From JABCPO02 sp963542845 (GTDB lineage: Bacteria > Bacillota > Clostridia > TANB77 > CAG-508), in assembly GCA_963542845.1 (NCBI GenBank), contig CAUTZA010000007.1, forward strand, positions 1 to 64,000: a stretch of 64,000 nt of DNA, written 5' to 3'. The position numbers were made by a program, and so were the translations under genes. The notes beneath the pieces were generated by a model, which was not told where the DNA came from, did not search any database, and worked only from the letters and a program-made list of their open reading frames with translations. Shown piece after piece: positions 10,391 through 22,248 of this stretch (positions are counted from its first letter, which is position 1; each line of letters starts with the position of its first letter).

Positions 10391-11584
10391 TTACTTAGTT
10401 ATTATTTCTTTTGCATCTCTTGCTATCATAATTTCTTCATTTGTTGGTATTATCCATATTTTTACTTTTGAGTCATCTGCTGAAATTTCTACTTGTTTTC
10501 CTCTTACATTATTTTTTTCATCATCCAGCTTAATTCCAAATACTTCTAGGTAATCACAGATTCTTTTTCTTGCTTCTGGCCCGTTTTCTCCGAACGCCTC
10601 CAGCAAATGCAACAACATCTACACCTCCGAAGTGTCGCTATATATGATGCTATTTTTTGTGCTGTTAAATATGCATTTGATTCAAGTGCTAATATTGATC
10701 TTTTATCTCCTTCTGCCGCTGCCTTTTCAATGTCTCTAAAGTCTGCAGATATTCCAGAAAGCCCATATGCTCCTGATTTTTTATTTAGCATTGTATCTAT
10801 TTCTTTTATGCTTAGATTTTCTTTTTCTGCAAGATATGTAACAATTGATGGGTCAATACTTCCTGATCTTGTTCCCATTGGTATACCGGTCAAGTGGTGT
10901 AAGTCCCATTGAAGTATCTACTGATTTACCATCTTTTACTGCACATATACTAGCTCCTTGTCCTATGTGGCAAGTTATAATTTTAGTTGTATTTTCTTTA
11001 CCTAACATTTCTCTTACAACATCAGTTATATATCTATGTGATGTTCCGTGGAATCCATATCTTCTTATTTTATGTTTTTCATACATTTCATATGGAATAT
11101 TATACATATATGCAACTTCTGGCATAGTTTGATGAAATGCTGTATCAAAAACAGATACATTTGGTATATTTGGTGCAAGAGCTTCACATGCATTTATACC
11201 TGCTAGTGCTCCTGGATTATGAAGTGGACTTAATTCTATACAATCTTCTATAGCCTTTTTTACATCTTCATTTACAAGTACACTCTTTGTAAATTTTTCT
11301 CCCCCGTGTACAATTCTATGTCCAATTACTGATATTTCGTCTAATGAACTTAATACATTATATTTCTTATCAACTAATACTTCGAATATTTCTGCAATAC
11401 CTTCTTTATGTGTATATGCCGCTTTTTGTATTTCAACCTTTTCACCCTTACATTTAATCTTTAAAAGTGAATCTTTTGTTAATACTCTTTCATATAATCC
11501 TTTCATCAAAACATTTTCATCTGTCATATCTATTAATTGAAATTTAATAGAAGATGAACCACAATTTAAAACTAAAACTTTCAT
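10391..11584 (-). CDS. ackA: Acetate kinase, three CGG sites
   Basis: The repaired protein is 396 residues, the usual length. It starts MKVLVLNCGSSSIKFQL, and carries VVHGGE, FDTAFHQTMP, YGFHGTSH, the HIGQGAS loop and DTSMGLTPL. It makes acetyl phosphate and ADP from acetate and ATP, or ATP in the fermentative direction. CGG sites at 10886 (GAC), 10627 (CTT) and 10590 (GTT) restore the MGTRSG segment and the nucleotide-binding GGVGENGP motif. Other CGGs here (CAC GGA in FHGTSH, CAC GGG in VHGGE) are out of frame and read normally. It is probably the first gene of an ackA-pgi-pfkA group. Confidence 0.95.
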
Positions 11585-11769
11585 ATAATCCTCGCTTTTC
11601 TTTAAAACATATTTAAGTTAATAATAACTGTTATAACTATATATATGTATATGTATGTATATATAACTTTAATAGGTATATAACTATTATTAATCTTAAA
11701 TATAGTATATAACATATATATTTGCTTTTCTAGTTATTTATCCCTTTATTTATACATTTTTATAACAAT

Positions 11770-11823
11770 TTAAATAGTGTATATTTGAAATAAGTATTAC
11801 TTATTCACTTATACACTATTTAA
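11770..11823 (-). terminator. Nested hairpin between ackA and the GldG-like gene
   Basis: A 14-bp perfect stem (11770-11783 with 11810-11823) encloses a smaller hairpin (AATAAGT/ACTTATT). It sits 70 bases after the stop of the minus-strand gene ending at 11893. The rest of the 308-base gap (11585-11892) is AT-rich with nothing else that I can support. Confidence 0.6.
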
Positions 11824-11892
11824 TTACTATTTTATCATTTTACTTATATCTGTTATTACCTAATTATTACCGGATAATACTAATATATTTTT

Positions 11893-14578
11893 TTAATCTT
11901 TCTTATTATATATCTTATATAATACATATACTATTATTCCTTTTATTACTGCTAAAGCAATTATTACATATGTAGTATATTCTATAATATGTTGTTTTGA
12001 CTTATCTTCATCTTTTGCAAACAACTTAATTTCCATATTCTTAAAATTATATTCATATGGTTTTTCTTTTAATTCTAATATAGCTCCTTTTAGTATTTCC
12101 TTAGATGATTGTAATGCTATTAAAGGTTGATTTGATAATGATGGTATTTCTACAGTTGATGCAAATAATTGTGATGTAAATATTATTGCCTTTGATGTTT
12201 TACCATTTCCTAAATCTTTAACCACTTCTGCCGCTAGAAGTGCACTTCCGAAGTTCTCCTCTTTCTACTGTATCTGCAGTTATTTCTTCTTTAACATATC
12301 CATCTACTGTTTTTGCATTAACAGTTGTTTTTGCTATATCAGTTATTGTTACCTTCTTGTTCTTCAATTCTTTTTCAGAATCTTTTATTATAGTACCATT
12401 TGTTACTGTTATGAATTTTTGTACAGGTTTTATATTGTCATACATAGTTGTTACTTTTGTATTTGATGTTGTATCTGCTATCATTACAGTATTGTCTATA
12501 AGTTTTTCATTGTTACCCATTGCTTTTTCTGGTATATAATATCTATGATCATTGTCTTGTTCTAATACAAGCTTATTATTAGGAACTGTAATACCATATT
12601 CTGCCATTAATGTATCTAAGTTAGTAAATTCTTCTTTCTTTTCTTGGATAGGCATCTTAAAGAATAGGAAGTTTCCTCCATCTTCTTTAAATTTCATAAG
12701 TTTATCCAAAAGTTCTTTTGATATATCTTCTTTTCTTGCTGGTATTATTATAGTCTTATACTTATCTATACTTATATCATTAAACATATCTTGTGTTATT
12801 AATTCTAAAAACATATCATTTCCTACTGTTGTGTCTATTATAGGGGCAAGTTCTTCTCTTTTTAATATATTCTTATCTTCTTCTATAAGCCCATAAGTAT
12901 ATTTATTATCCCCCATATTTATATTCTTAAAGAAATCTGCATATATTTCTTGTAATCTTGTATATATATTATAATCATTAAAGTTTTGGAATATTATAGT
13001 AGATAAGTCTACATCATATTTGTTTTTCTTATCATTTTTTGTATATTCTATACTAAGTTTAATCTTATCTGAATTTTCTACTAATTCATATTTTATCCTA
13101 TTATTTGTTTTTGCTATTTCTCTTGATACTACATCAATTATATTATATATTCTTGTTTCTACATTATATCTTGATTCTTGTATAATAGGTGCATTGTTTT
13201 GTGTTTGTCCATTTGAATATGTAGTAGTTGTTCCACTTGCTTTTGCAATATCTTCTTGTTGTTTTTTAGATAATTCATCTTTAAATGGATATACACTATA
13301 TTTAATAGTTATATCTGTAACACCTTTATCTAGTTTTTTAACTTCATCCTTCAACTTATTATCTAATGAGTATACCTTATCATCTGTCATATCTAAATAG
13401 CTTAAATATGTCTTTTCTAACATTTTTGTATATAATGTATATGTAAATAGCCCTATTACTAAAGTAAGTAATATTAAACTAAATATGTTTGTATATTCTA
13501 TATATACTCTTTTTGCAGTACTACATACATTGATACATATTTCTTTTATATTATCTAATATTTCTGCTAATTTAACATTATTTTTTCCCTTATTTTCTTT
13601 AACTGCCGCTTTTTTGTTTTTTTCTTCTATTTTATTTTTGTTTTCCTTAGTATTTCCCTTAAACTTAACTGTTTTGTACTTATACAATGAAAATAATATA
13701 CATTTTATCCCTAAAATAACAAGTATATATATAAATATAGCTATAAGTGGTAAATATCCTAATGTAAACATATTAAAATATTCGAATATTGGTGTAAGTT
13801 CTCCGAAGACGTATATATGATATATATAACATTGGTATCCATATAATTAATATTGCAACTATTGGTGCAAATAATACATCTTTAAACACCTTATTAAAGT
13901 ATTCAAATACAAATACAGTTATAATTGTTACAAATCCGAATAAATGCTATCATTCCTATTAGATATTCACTATTTAATATAATCTTATTATACACTACAT
14001 ATAATGATGCAACTATTGCTATATATGCTATAGCGGCAAATATCGTAGAGACATAAAATATCTTTCTTATAACATATTTTATATCTTTCTTTACTTCATC
14101 ATATGGTGTATTATCCCTTTTCCTATTTTTAGCTTGTTTTCCTAAGTATAGCATTAATGCAAATACCGGAATTGCTATTGTCATAAGTTGTAAGAATAGG
14201 TTTACATGTTTGTTTGCATGTATTATTCCGAAGTCCTAATTGTATTTCTTGTACTATACTGTTTTGCATCAAGAATGCAATAATTGCAAATAGTATATAT
14301 GTTACAATATTTGTTCTAAATACTACTTTTTCATTTTTAAACATATTTGCTATTCTTTCTTTATTACATATACATTTAAAGTTCTTTATATTATTTAATA
14401 TACATTTTTTATTATCTTTATTATTCTTATTTTCAAAACATTCTTTATTTTTCATATTTTCTTTTGTTTTTGTTTCTTCTTTTGTTTCATTTATGTTTTT
14501 TATGTCTTTTAGTTCTTTTTTATGTTTATCTTTTACTTTATCTTTTTTTGAAACTTTTTCTTTTTGTTCTTTATCCAT
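11893..14578 (-). CDS. Large membrane protein: ABC-2-type permease plus GldG-like extracytoplasmic domain, four CGG sites
   Basis: Start chosen at 14578 because AAAGGA lies 6 bases upstream; an ATG at 14593 overlaps trmB and lacks a site. The repaired protein is about 893 residues: a Lys-rich N-terminus, a multi-pass membrane region resembling an ABC-2 permease, a second charged linker, another membrane segment, a long soluble region like the GldG/auxiliary ABC component (a Rossmann-like domain with GGNFLFFKMPI), and a final membrane helix near the C-terminus. CGG sites at 14228 (CTT), 13936 (ATT), 13803 (CTT) and 12248 (CTT) join five fragments. Such fusions are thought to work with an ABC ATPase in export or surface assembly; no ATPase gene is adjacent. 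The substrate is unknown. Confidence 0.7.
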
Positions 14579-14596
14579 TATTATTCCTTTCATCTG

Positions 14597-15394
14597 TTAT
14601 TTTTCTTTTGTAAATATACCTGCATTTATCTTTATCCCCTTATTTGAAAACATTTCTTCATGTTCTGTCATAATATTAGGAAAGCCTGCATGTTTTAAGT
14701 ATATATCATTTTCTTTTAGATTATGTGTTATTTCTTTTTCTATAAAGCCTAGTTCTTTAAAATATTCTCTACTTTCTTCAAAAAAATCATAATCATCTGT
14801 TTTGAAATATATTTCTTTATCCCCTGTTAAAAATTCAAGGTATTTATTAAGTTTAGTAATATGTGTAAGTCTTCTCTTTTTATGCCTATCTTTTGGCCAC
14901 GGATTTGAAAAATTCAAATATATTCTTGTTACATTATCCTCTTTTCCAAAATACTTATCTATATTTTCTGCATTTGCATTTAAAATACGTATATTTTTAA
15001 AGTTTTTCACATCATTTATGTTCTCTACTTTTTCTTTTAAGTCTAAATTTGTATATTCACCATTTCTTTTCTTAATAATGCTTTCTCTTTCTTTTTTAGA
15101 TATGTTTAAAATACTGTTCTCTATTTCTCTTTTTGCAAGTCCAAGCATTGCTTCTATCATATCTATCCCTATAACATATGTGTTTACATATTTTTCATTG
15201 TTATAGTAGTTTTTTGATAGTGATGATATGAATTTACCTTTTCCCATACCAATTTCTATATGTAGGTTAAATGGTTCTTCTTTTCCTACATTAAAAATCT
15301 TTTTCCATTTTCCTTTTGTTTCTTCTTCTCTGTCTATATATAGTACTGAAGTTTTAAGCTCATTTTCTGCCCATCTTTTCCTTCTAATTCTCAT
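14597..15394 (-). CDS. trmB: tRNA (guanine-N7-)-methyltransferase TrmB
   Basis: A 265-residue intact protein, a little longer than usual because of charged insertions. It has the SAM-binding loop IEIGMGKGKFI, the middle motif ending in NFSNPWPKDRHKKRR and the late YFKTDDYDFFEES segment. It makes m7G46 in tRNA. It lies 2 bases after plsY and 18 bases before the GldG-like gene, probably in one transcript with der and plsY. No CGG site. Confidence 0.95.
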   Translation of the reverse strand: MRIRRKRWAENELKTSVLYIDREEETKGKWKKIFNVGKEEPFNLHIEIGMGKGKFISSLSKNYYNNEKYVNTYVIGIDMIEAMLGLAKREIENSILNISKKERESIIKKRNGEYTNLDLKEKVENINDVKNFKNIRILNANAENIDKYFGKEDNVTRIYLNFSNPWPKDRHKKRRLTHITKLNKYLEFLTGDKEIYFKTDDYDFFEESREYFKELGFIEKEITHNLKENDIYLKHAGFPNIMTEHEEMFSNKGIKINAGIFTKEK

Positions 15395-15396
15395 TT

Positions 15397-16145
15397 TTAA
15401 GCATTTTCTTCTTTCTTTTTGTTTTTTTCTTCGTTATTTTCTTTATTCTCTGAGTTTTTAGATTTGTCAGATTTTTCATTATTTTTAGGCTTTTTAGTAA
15501 ACCTGTTTTCTTCACCATTTCTTAATCTTTTAATATTTTCTCTATGGTTGAAAAGTATTATAAGTGCGAAAATTATAGAAAATCCCAAATACACTGAAAA
15601 ACTTTGTATACCATTTCCTTTAACATATTCTAATGTATGTCCATTTAAGAAGAACATAAGGACTGGAAGCAGTATTGCCGCTGTTATTGATGCTATAGAA
15701 ACTATTTTTGTTACTATAAACAAAATAACACCGTAAACTAATAATATTGCTAAAACTATAGGATTTATAGCTGCAAGTATACCAATCATTGTTGCAACAC
15801 CTTTGCCTCCCTTAAATCCAAACATTACTGGATATGTATGTCCGTATTATTACAAAAAGAGCGGCAATTGTAACTAGATATTCTATTCCTATATTTGTAT
15901 TTGTTACCTTATGTATAATATATGCTAAAAATATACTTAATGCTCCTTTAAGTGCATCTAGTATAAACACAAATACTCCAAAAAGTACTCCAAGATTTCT
16001 AATTACATTTGTTGTTCCTGCATTTCCGGCTACCTTTTTCCCTTATATCATAACCTTTAAATGTTTTTGTTATAATTACTGCAAACATTATATTACCTAT
16101 AAGGTATGAGAAAATTGCAGTTGTTACTAATATGTATATGTCCAT
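15397..16145 (-). CDS. plsY: Acyl-phosphate:glycerol-3-phosphate acyltransferase PlsY, two CGG sites
   Basis: The repaired protein is about 248 residues, longer than the usual 200 because of a C-terminal Lys/Glu/Asn-rich tail of about 45 residues. Multi-pass membrane enzyme with the three PlsY signatures: SGNAGTTNVIRNLG, the GHTYPVMFGFKGGKGVAT block and a following membrane pair. It starts phospholipid synthesis from acyl phosphate. CGG sites at 16026 (AGC) and 15842 (ATA) encode the Gly of SGNAG and of IGHTYP, both in active-site loops. Its ATG overlaps the stop of der by one base, so translation is likely coupled. Confidence 0.94.
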
Positions 16146-17471
16146 TATGCTTTATCCCCCTTTTCTTTAATGTTAAGTTTTATCCTAACTCCTTCAAAAT
16201 CTGCTACTTTTCTAAGATTATTCATAATATATCTTTGATATGAGAAATGGAAAAGTTCTTTCGTATTTACAAATAGTGTAAATGTAGGTGGTTCAATTCC
16301 AGATTGTGTACCATAATATATTTTAAGTTTTTTCCCTTTATCTGAAGGTGGTTGTGATAATGCAACACATTCTTCTATTACTCTGTTTATATCTGATGTT
16401 TTTATTTCTCTTACAGTATTTTCTTTTACCTTGTTTATTAACTCATATATATTTCCGAAGTCTTTGTCCGAGTAAGTGCTGATACAAATAATATAGGTGC
16501 ATATGGTGCATATGAAAATTTAAATTTAATTTCTTTTAAATATTTATTAAAAGTACTATTATCTTTTTCTACTAAATCCCACTTATTTACAACAATAATT
16601 ATTCCTTTTCCGTAGTTCATGTGCTATTCCGAAGTATTTTTGTATCTTGTTCTGTTGCACCCTCTTCAGCATTTATAACAAGCATACATATATCTGCTCT
16701 TTCTATTGCAAGTTTTGACCTTATTATACTAAATTCTTCTATTCTTTCATTTATTTTTGATTTTTTTCTAATACCTGCTGTGTCTATAAATGTGTATTTA
16801 CCATATTCATTTTCAATTGGTGTATCTACTGCATCTCTAGTTGTTCCTGCAATACTACTTACAATATTTCTATTTGAACCTATTATTCTGTTTATAAGGG
16901 AAGATTTACCTACATTAGGTTTTCCTATTAATGCTATTTTTATACTGTCATCTTCTTTTTCATCTACATGTTTTTCTGGTAGAAGACTTACTATCTCATC
17001 TAGCATATCCCCGAAGCCCTGTTGCATTTGCTGCAGAAATTGGAAGTGGATTATTATCTAGAGAGTAAAATTCATAAAAATCTGGATTTGTTTCTCCGAA
17101 GTTTATCACACTTATTTACCGCAAGTACCATCTTCTTTTTAGCCTTTTTAAGCTTTTTTAATATCTCTAAATCGTCTCTTTGTACCCCTTCTTTTATACT
17201 TGTTAAGAACAAAACAACATCAGCTATTTCTATAGCTGTATCTGTTTGTATCATCATTTGTTCTTGTATTTCATCATTTTTTATTTCTTCTATCCCTGCA
17301 GTATCTACTAAATCAAATACTCTTCCGATTCCATGTAGTTTCTGCAACTATTCTATCTCTTGTAACACCTGGTGTATCTTCTACAATTGATAGACGCTTA
17401 CCTATAAGGTAGTTAAATAGTTTTGATTTACCAACATTAGGTCTTCCTATTATTGCTACAATTGGTTTCAT
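16145..17471 (-). CDS. der: Ribosome-biogenesis GTPase Der (EngA), seven CGG sites
   Basis: The repaired protein is 439 residues, matching the family. It has two tandem GTPase domains (GRPNVGKS near residue 10 and GKPNVGKS near 180) and a KH-like C-terminus. Der is needed for 50S subunit maturation. Start at 17471 because GGAG lies about 6 bases upstream. CGG sites at 17325 (AAT), 17096 (CTT), 17011 (CTT), 16629 (CTT), 16610 (CTA), 16468 (ACT) and 16455 (CTT) restore ETTWNG, NKCDKLGE, ATGLGDML, ILGIAHELGKGI and SALTGQRLGN. I followed the frame arithmetic from start to stop and it closes exactly with seven skipped bases. Followed by plsY. Confidence 0.95.
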
Positions 17472-17641
17472 CTTTTTCTCCATTTCTATTATAGTTATTT
17501 CATATGTTATCATATAATTTTAAAATAATTATGAAATATATATTAATTAAGTATTTTTCTACTTTTAATATATACAATTTTAACAAAAATACATATAAAA
17601 TACAATTAAAATGGTATAAAACACGTATAATTGTAACTATA

Positions 17642-18570
17642 CTAATCTACATATTTAATATATTCATCTATATCTTGTATATCTGTAATTGGTATTGCAC
17701 CATCTTTTATAAGGCTATTACTACCTTTGAATTCTATCATATCTATATTAGCTAGCGGCACATATATATCTTTTCCGAAGCTCATATGCAAATTCTGCTG
17801 TAATTAATGTACCGCTTTTTAGTTTAGCTTCTATTATAAATAGTGAGTCACAAATTCCTGCAATTATCCTATTTCTTGCGGGGAATGTATATTTTTTAGG
17901 TTTCATATAATACGGATATTCTGATATAACTACTGTATTATCATTTTTATTACCTTCTACCATATTTTTGTATATCTCTGAATTTATCTTTGGATAAAAT
18001 ACATTTTCATCATTTCCCATACCAAGTACTCCAATATTTTTACCATTATTATCAAGTGCTGTAATATGTGCTACTGTATCTATTCCAAGAGCAAGTCCAC
18101 TTACTATTCCATATCCTTTTTCTATTACTTTTTCTGTAACTTCTTTTGCTATTTTAGAACCATACCATGTACAATTTCTTGCCCCTATAATTCCTATATA
18201 TTTTTTAGTAAGTATTTCTATATTCCCCCTTATATACAATATATATGGTGGATCATATATTTCTAATAACTTTTTTGGATATTTCCTGCTATGTACACTT
18301 ATACACATAATATCTCTTTTTAAACATTCATTATATAGCTTTTTAGCAAATTCTAAATCATATGTACTTTCATCTGGTATATTACCGAAATATAGTTTTC
18401 ATTATTTTAAATTTAGTCAAATTACATAAATTATATATATTTCTACTACTCCCATACTTATATAGTAGTTTTACTCTTTCTTCATATTTAAGTTTAATCA
18501 TACTAAACCATATTTCATATATTATATCTTTTTCTACTTTTTCATCATATTTTTTTATATCTTTAAGCAT
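17642..18570 (-). CDS. dprA: DNA-processing protein DprA, two CGG sites
   Basis: The repaired protein is 308 residues. It has the Rossmann-type DprA core: IGIIGARNCTWYG, VSGLALGIDTVAH, PARNRIIAG and GTLITAEFAYELGKD, and lacks a C-terminal winged helix. DprA loads RecA on incoming single-stranded DNA during natural transformation. CGG sites at 18385 (after TTT, joining the N-terminal helical part to the core) and 17775 (after CTT, restoring ELGKDIYVP). Downstream of serS and upstream of der, with short AT-rich gaps on both sides. Its presence suggests DNA uptake capacity, but no com genes are in the window. Confidence 0.92.
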
Positions 18571-18668
18571 ATACTACTCTATTTCTCCTTTTCTTTTAAT
18601 GAAGTATAAGCAAGAATACAATTAGGGATAAAAAATTAAAAATAAAATGAAGATAAATATAAAGATAA

Positions 18669-18696
18669 AAAGAGGAATGATTATTCATTCCCCTTT
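18669..18696 (-). terminator. Terminator downstream of serS
   Basis: A 12-bp stem (18669-18680 with 18685-18696), loop of 4, one position being G-U in minus-strand RNA, followed by T-rich sequence. It separates serS from dprA. Confidence 0.7.
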
Positions 18697-18851
18697 ATTC
18701 TACATTTTACATTTTTATCCTAAACTCTAATTTATTATCTTACTTATTCTAATTAACATCCCCAATAATTAATTTAAAGCATTATACTCTATATCTGTAT
18801 ATTATGCAAGTATATATATTAAATTTATAAAATTAGTAAATTATTAAATTA

Positions 18852-20145
18852 TTAATTATTTTTTACTTCTATTCTTTCTTTTCCACCCATATATGGTCTT
18901 AAAACTTCTGGTATATATATGCTTCCATCTTCATTTAAATGATTTTCTACAAATGCTATAAGCATTCTTGGTGGTGCTACTACTGTATTGTTTAATGTAT
19001 GTGCTAAATAGATATTTCCTTCTTTGTCTCTTATTCTTATCTTTAATCTTCTTGCTTGTGCATCTGTTAAATTTGAACAACTTCCTACTTCAAAATATTT
19101 CTTTTGTCTTGGTGACCATGCTTCTACATCACAGCTTTTTGCTTTTAAGTCTGCTAAATCCCCTGAACATATTTCAAGTGTTCTTACTGGTATTTCCATA
19201 GATACAAATAGGTCTACAGTGTTTTGCCATAATTTATCATAATACATATAGCTATCTTCTGGTCTACAGATTACTATCATTTCTTGTTTTTCAAATTGAT
19301 GTACTCTGTATATTCCTCTTTCTTCTATTCCGTGTGATCCTTTTTCTTTTCTAAAACATGGTGAATATGATGTTTTTAATATTGGTATATTTTTTTCGTC
19401 TGTTATTGTATCTATATATCTTCCTATCATAGTGTGTTCACTTGTTCCTATAAGATATAGGTCTTCTCCTTCTATCTTATACATCATTTCTTCCATTTCT
19501 TTAAAGCTCATTACACCTTTTACTATATTTCCTCTCATCATAAATGGTGGTATTGTATATTCAAATCCTCTATCTATCATGAAATCTCTTGCATATGTTA
19601 ATATTGCTGAATGTAGTCTTGCAATATCTCCGTTCTAAATAGTAGAAACCACTTCCTGCCACTCTTCTAGCGGCATCTAATTCTATTCCTCCTACTTTTT
19701 CTAATATATCTAAGTGATATGGTACTTCAAAGCTTTTTTCTTTAGGTTCTAAGTATTTTCTTATTTCAACATTTTCACTATCATCTTTACCTACTGGTAC
19801 ACTTTCATGCATTATATTTGGTATTGTAAGTAATATCTTATTATATTCTTCTGTTTCTTCTTCTACACTTTTTTCTAATTCTTTAATTTCTTCAGCTAGT
19901 TTTTTTGCTTCTTCTTTTAAAACATTTGCTTCTCCTTGTCTATTTTCTTTAAATAGTTTTGGCATTAAGTCTGCTATTTCATTTCTTCTTGCTCTTTTTG
20001 CATCTGTTTCTTTTATATTTTCTCTTCTTAGTTCATCTAATTCTACTACTCTATCTACCAATTCAAGTTTTTCATCTTGATTCTTCTTTCTTATATTTTC
20101 TTTTACTATATCAATATTTTCTCTTATATATTTTATATCTAACAT
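18852..20145 (-). CDS. serS: Seryl-tRNA synthetase, one CGG site
   Basis: The repaired protein is 430 residues, typical length. The N-terminal coiled-coil arm (about residues 30-110) is followed by the class II core with motif 2 (FRKEKGSHGIEERGIYRVHQF) and motif 3 (NTVVAPPRMLIAFVE). It charges tRNA-Ser in the cytoplasm. CGG site at 19630 (after GAA) restores YYLEGDIARLHSA just after the arm-core junction; unshifted translation would stop soon after. The nearby CAC GGA in SHGIEE is out of frame and intact. Transcribed after gltX across a 363-base gap. Confidence 0.95.
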
Positions 20146-20508
20146 CTTATTCCTCCCATATTTTTAACATGAATTAATTAACTAATCAAATAAGTAAGCA
20201 ACTAACTAATTATTTAATTCATTTATTAATCAATTGATTATTGATTGATTTTTAAGCATATTTTCATTATATACTAAAAGTATATAACAAAAAAGACAGA
20301 AAACAACATTTTTATATATTTTTATATGTTTTCTATCATTTTTTATCATCATCCCATGTGTTTTAACAATTCAAAACATTTTTTAATAATTTTCATAGTA
20401 CTTATAAATTAAATACATTTTACTTATTTAAATATATTTTTATGTGTTTTCCATCAATTTATTAGCTTATTATTTATCTTTTTATCCGCTTTTGTTATTT
20501 ATTACAAT
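20146..20508. other. Intergenic leader between gltX and serS
   Basis: A 363-base AT-rich gap. I looked for a T-box (specifier stem, TGGNACCGCG-like bulge) and found none. It contains TTAATCAATTGATTATTGATTGATT-like short repeats near 20205-20250 and no other supported feature. Confidence 0.4.
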
Positions 20509-22216
20509 TTACTTATTTAAATATTTTTTTAAATATCCTACTCTTTTTGCTATTTCTTCTTTTCCTAATATTTTTAATATTATATATAGGTCTGGTGTAT
20601 TTGTTCTTGTTGTAGCCATTACACGTATTATTGTTGCAACATCTCCAACATGTCCGAAATAGTTTTCTGGATTTTCTTTGTATTCTTTTACTTCTTTAGC
20701 ATATCCGAAATTCTCCTGCAAGCTCTTTTATAGTATTAAACCATTGTTCTTTTTCTGCATTTTCATCATATACTTCTAAATATCTTTCTACTATAGATAT
20801 TATTCTTGCTTTTTCTTCAGCTGTTAAGTTTTCAAATGTTTGGTATTCTTTTTCCATTTTTTCAAATAAGTCATTATACATATATATATTTAAATCATAT
20901 ATTTCACTATATTTTGATATATCTTTTCTAGGCTTTTTAACATTACCTCTTTCTATTCCAAATACTTCTAATGTTCTTTCTTTTTGGTTTGTTATAATAT
21001 CATATGTTTTTTCATCATATTTCTTACTCCAGTTTAATACTTCTTCATATAGTTTTTCTGTTGTAAGTCTTGATATATAGTTTTTAGAAACATCTAATAA
21101 TTTAACACTATCAAAAAGTGCCCCAGCAACTCCCATTTTACCTATTTTAAAGTCAAATTCTGTAATATCTTTATCTGGATTTTGTTTTCTCCACATTTCA
21201 AAATTTGAGTTCATTACATTTAAGAAATATTCTTCTATTGCATCTACTGGTACACCTTCTTCTAAATAATATGATGCTTTTGCTTCTGGATCTTTTCTCT
21301 TACTTAATTTTCTTCTATTTCCATTATCTAATTTTTGAAGTGGTGCTGGATGTGCATATTTAGGTACATCAAATCCAAGTGTTAAGAATAATCCTACATG
21401 TAGTGCTACTGATGGAAACCATTCATCTGTCCTTATAACCAAGTTTGTTCCCATTAAATGATCATCTATAACATGTGCAAAATGATATGTTGGAAGTCCA
21501 TCTTTTTTAATTATTACTAAATCTTGATCATCTTGTGGAAGTTCTAATTTTCCTTTAACTAAATCTGTTATTATTATCTTCTTATTATAGTCTCCTTCAG
21601 ACTTAAATCTTAAAACATAAGGTACACCTTCTTTTATCTTTTCAATTGCTAATTCTGCTGGCATATCCCTATATTTTGACCAAAGTCCATACATTCCTGT
21701 TCTTAATTTTGATGCTCTTTGTTTTTCTCTTACTTCTTCTAATTCTTCCTTAGTGTAGAAACATGGATATGCTTTTCCTTCTTCTATTAAATGTTTTGCA
21801 TATGCCATATATATTTCTTTTCTTTGGCTTTGAATATATGGTCCATATTTTCCAAATTCTTCTATTTTACCATTATTTATTCTTATACCTTCATCTGGTA
21901 TTAGATTATAGTTTTGCATTGTTTTAACTATTTCTTCAATACCATTTTCAATACCTCTTTCAGTATCTGTGTCTTCTATTCTTAAATAAAATATTCCACC
22001 TGTTCTTTTTGCCATCATCTTACTTACAAGTGCTGTATATACCCCTCCTGTATGCATAAACCCTGTAGGGCTAGGTGCAAATCTTGTTACATATGCACCT
22101 TGTTTTAATTCTCTTTTTGGATATTTTTCTTCATAATATGATATATCTTTAAGCTCAATTCCATCAAAGATTAAATCTGCTAATTCTTTTCTTAATTTTC
22201 TTTCATTATCATCCAT
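20509..22216 (-). CDS. gltX: Glutamate-tRNA ligase, one CGG site
   Basis: The repaired protein is about 568 residues, longer than the usual 480. It has the class I signatures RFAPSPTGFMHTGG (HIGH region) and RKLSKRKDPEA (KMSKS region), with the ID-rich catalytic core between. It attaches Glu to tRNA-Glu. The CGG site at 20705 (TTT CGG A) restores GEFGYAKEV in the C-terminal anticodon-binding part. About 50 bases further on, the same gene contains TTC GGA (NYFGHV) out of CGG frame and reads normally, a clear internal control. Together with rnjA upstream and serS downstream it forms a minus-strand run. Confidence 0.9.
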
Positions 22217-22248
22217 TATACACCTCTATTTAATAATACCTTATTTAA

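Noticed and set aside
20146..20508. T-box upstream of serS
   Set aside because: No T-box bulge sequence or antiterminator could be found.
20641..20660. Second CGG site in gltX at the TTC GGA of NYFGHV
   Set aside because: The CGG is out of frame and the protein continues normally on both sides.
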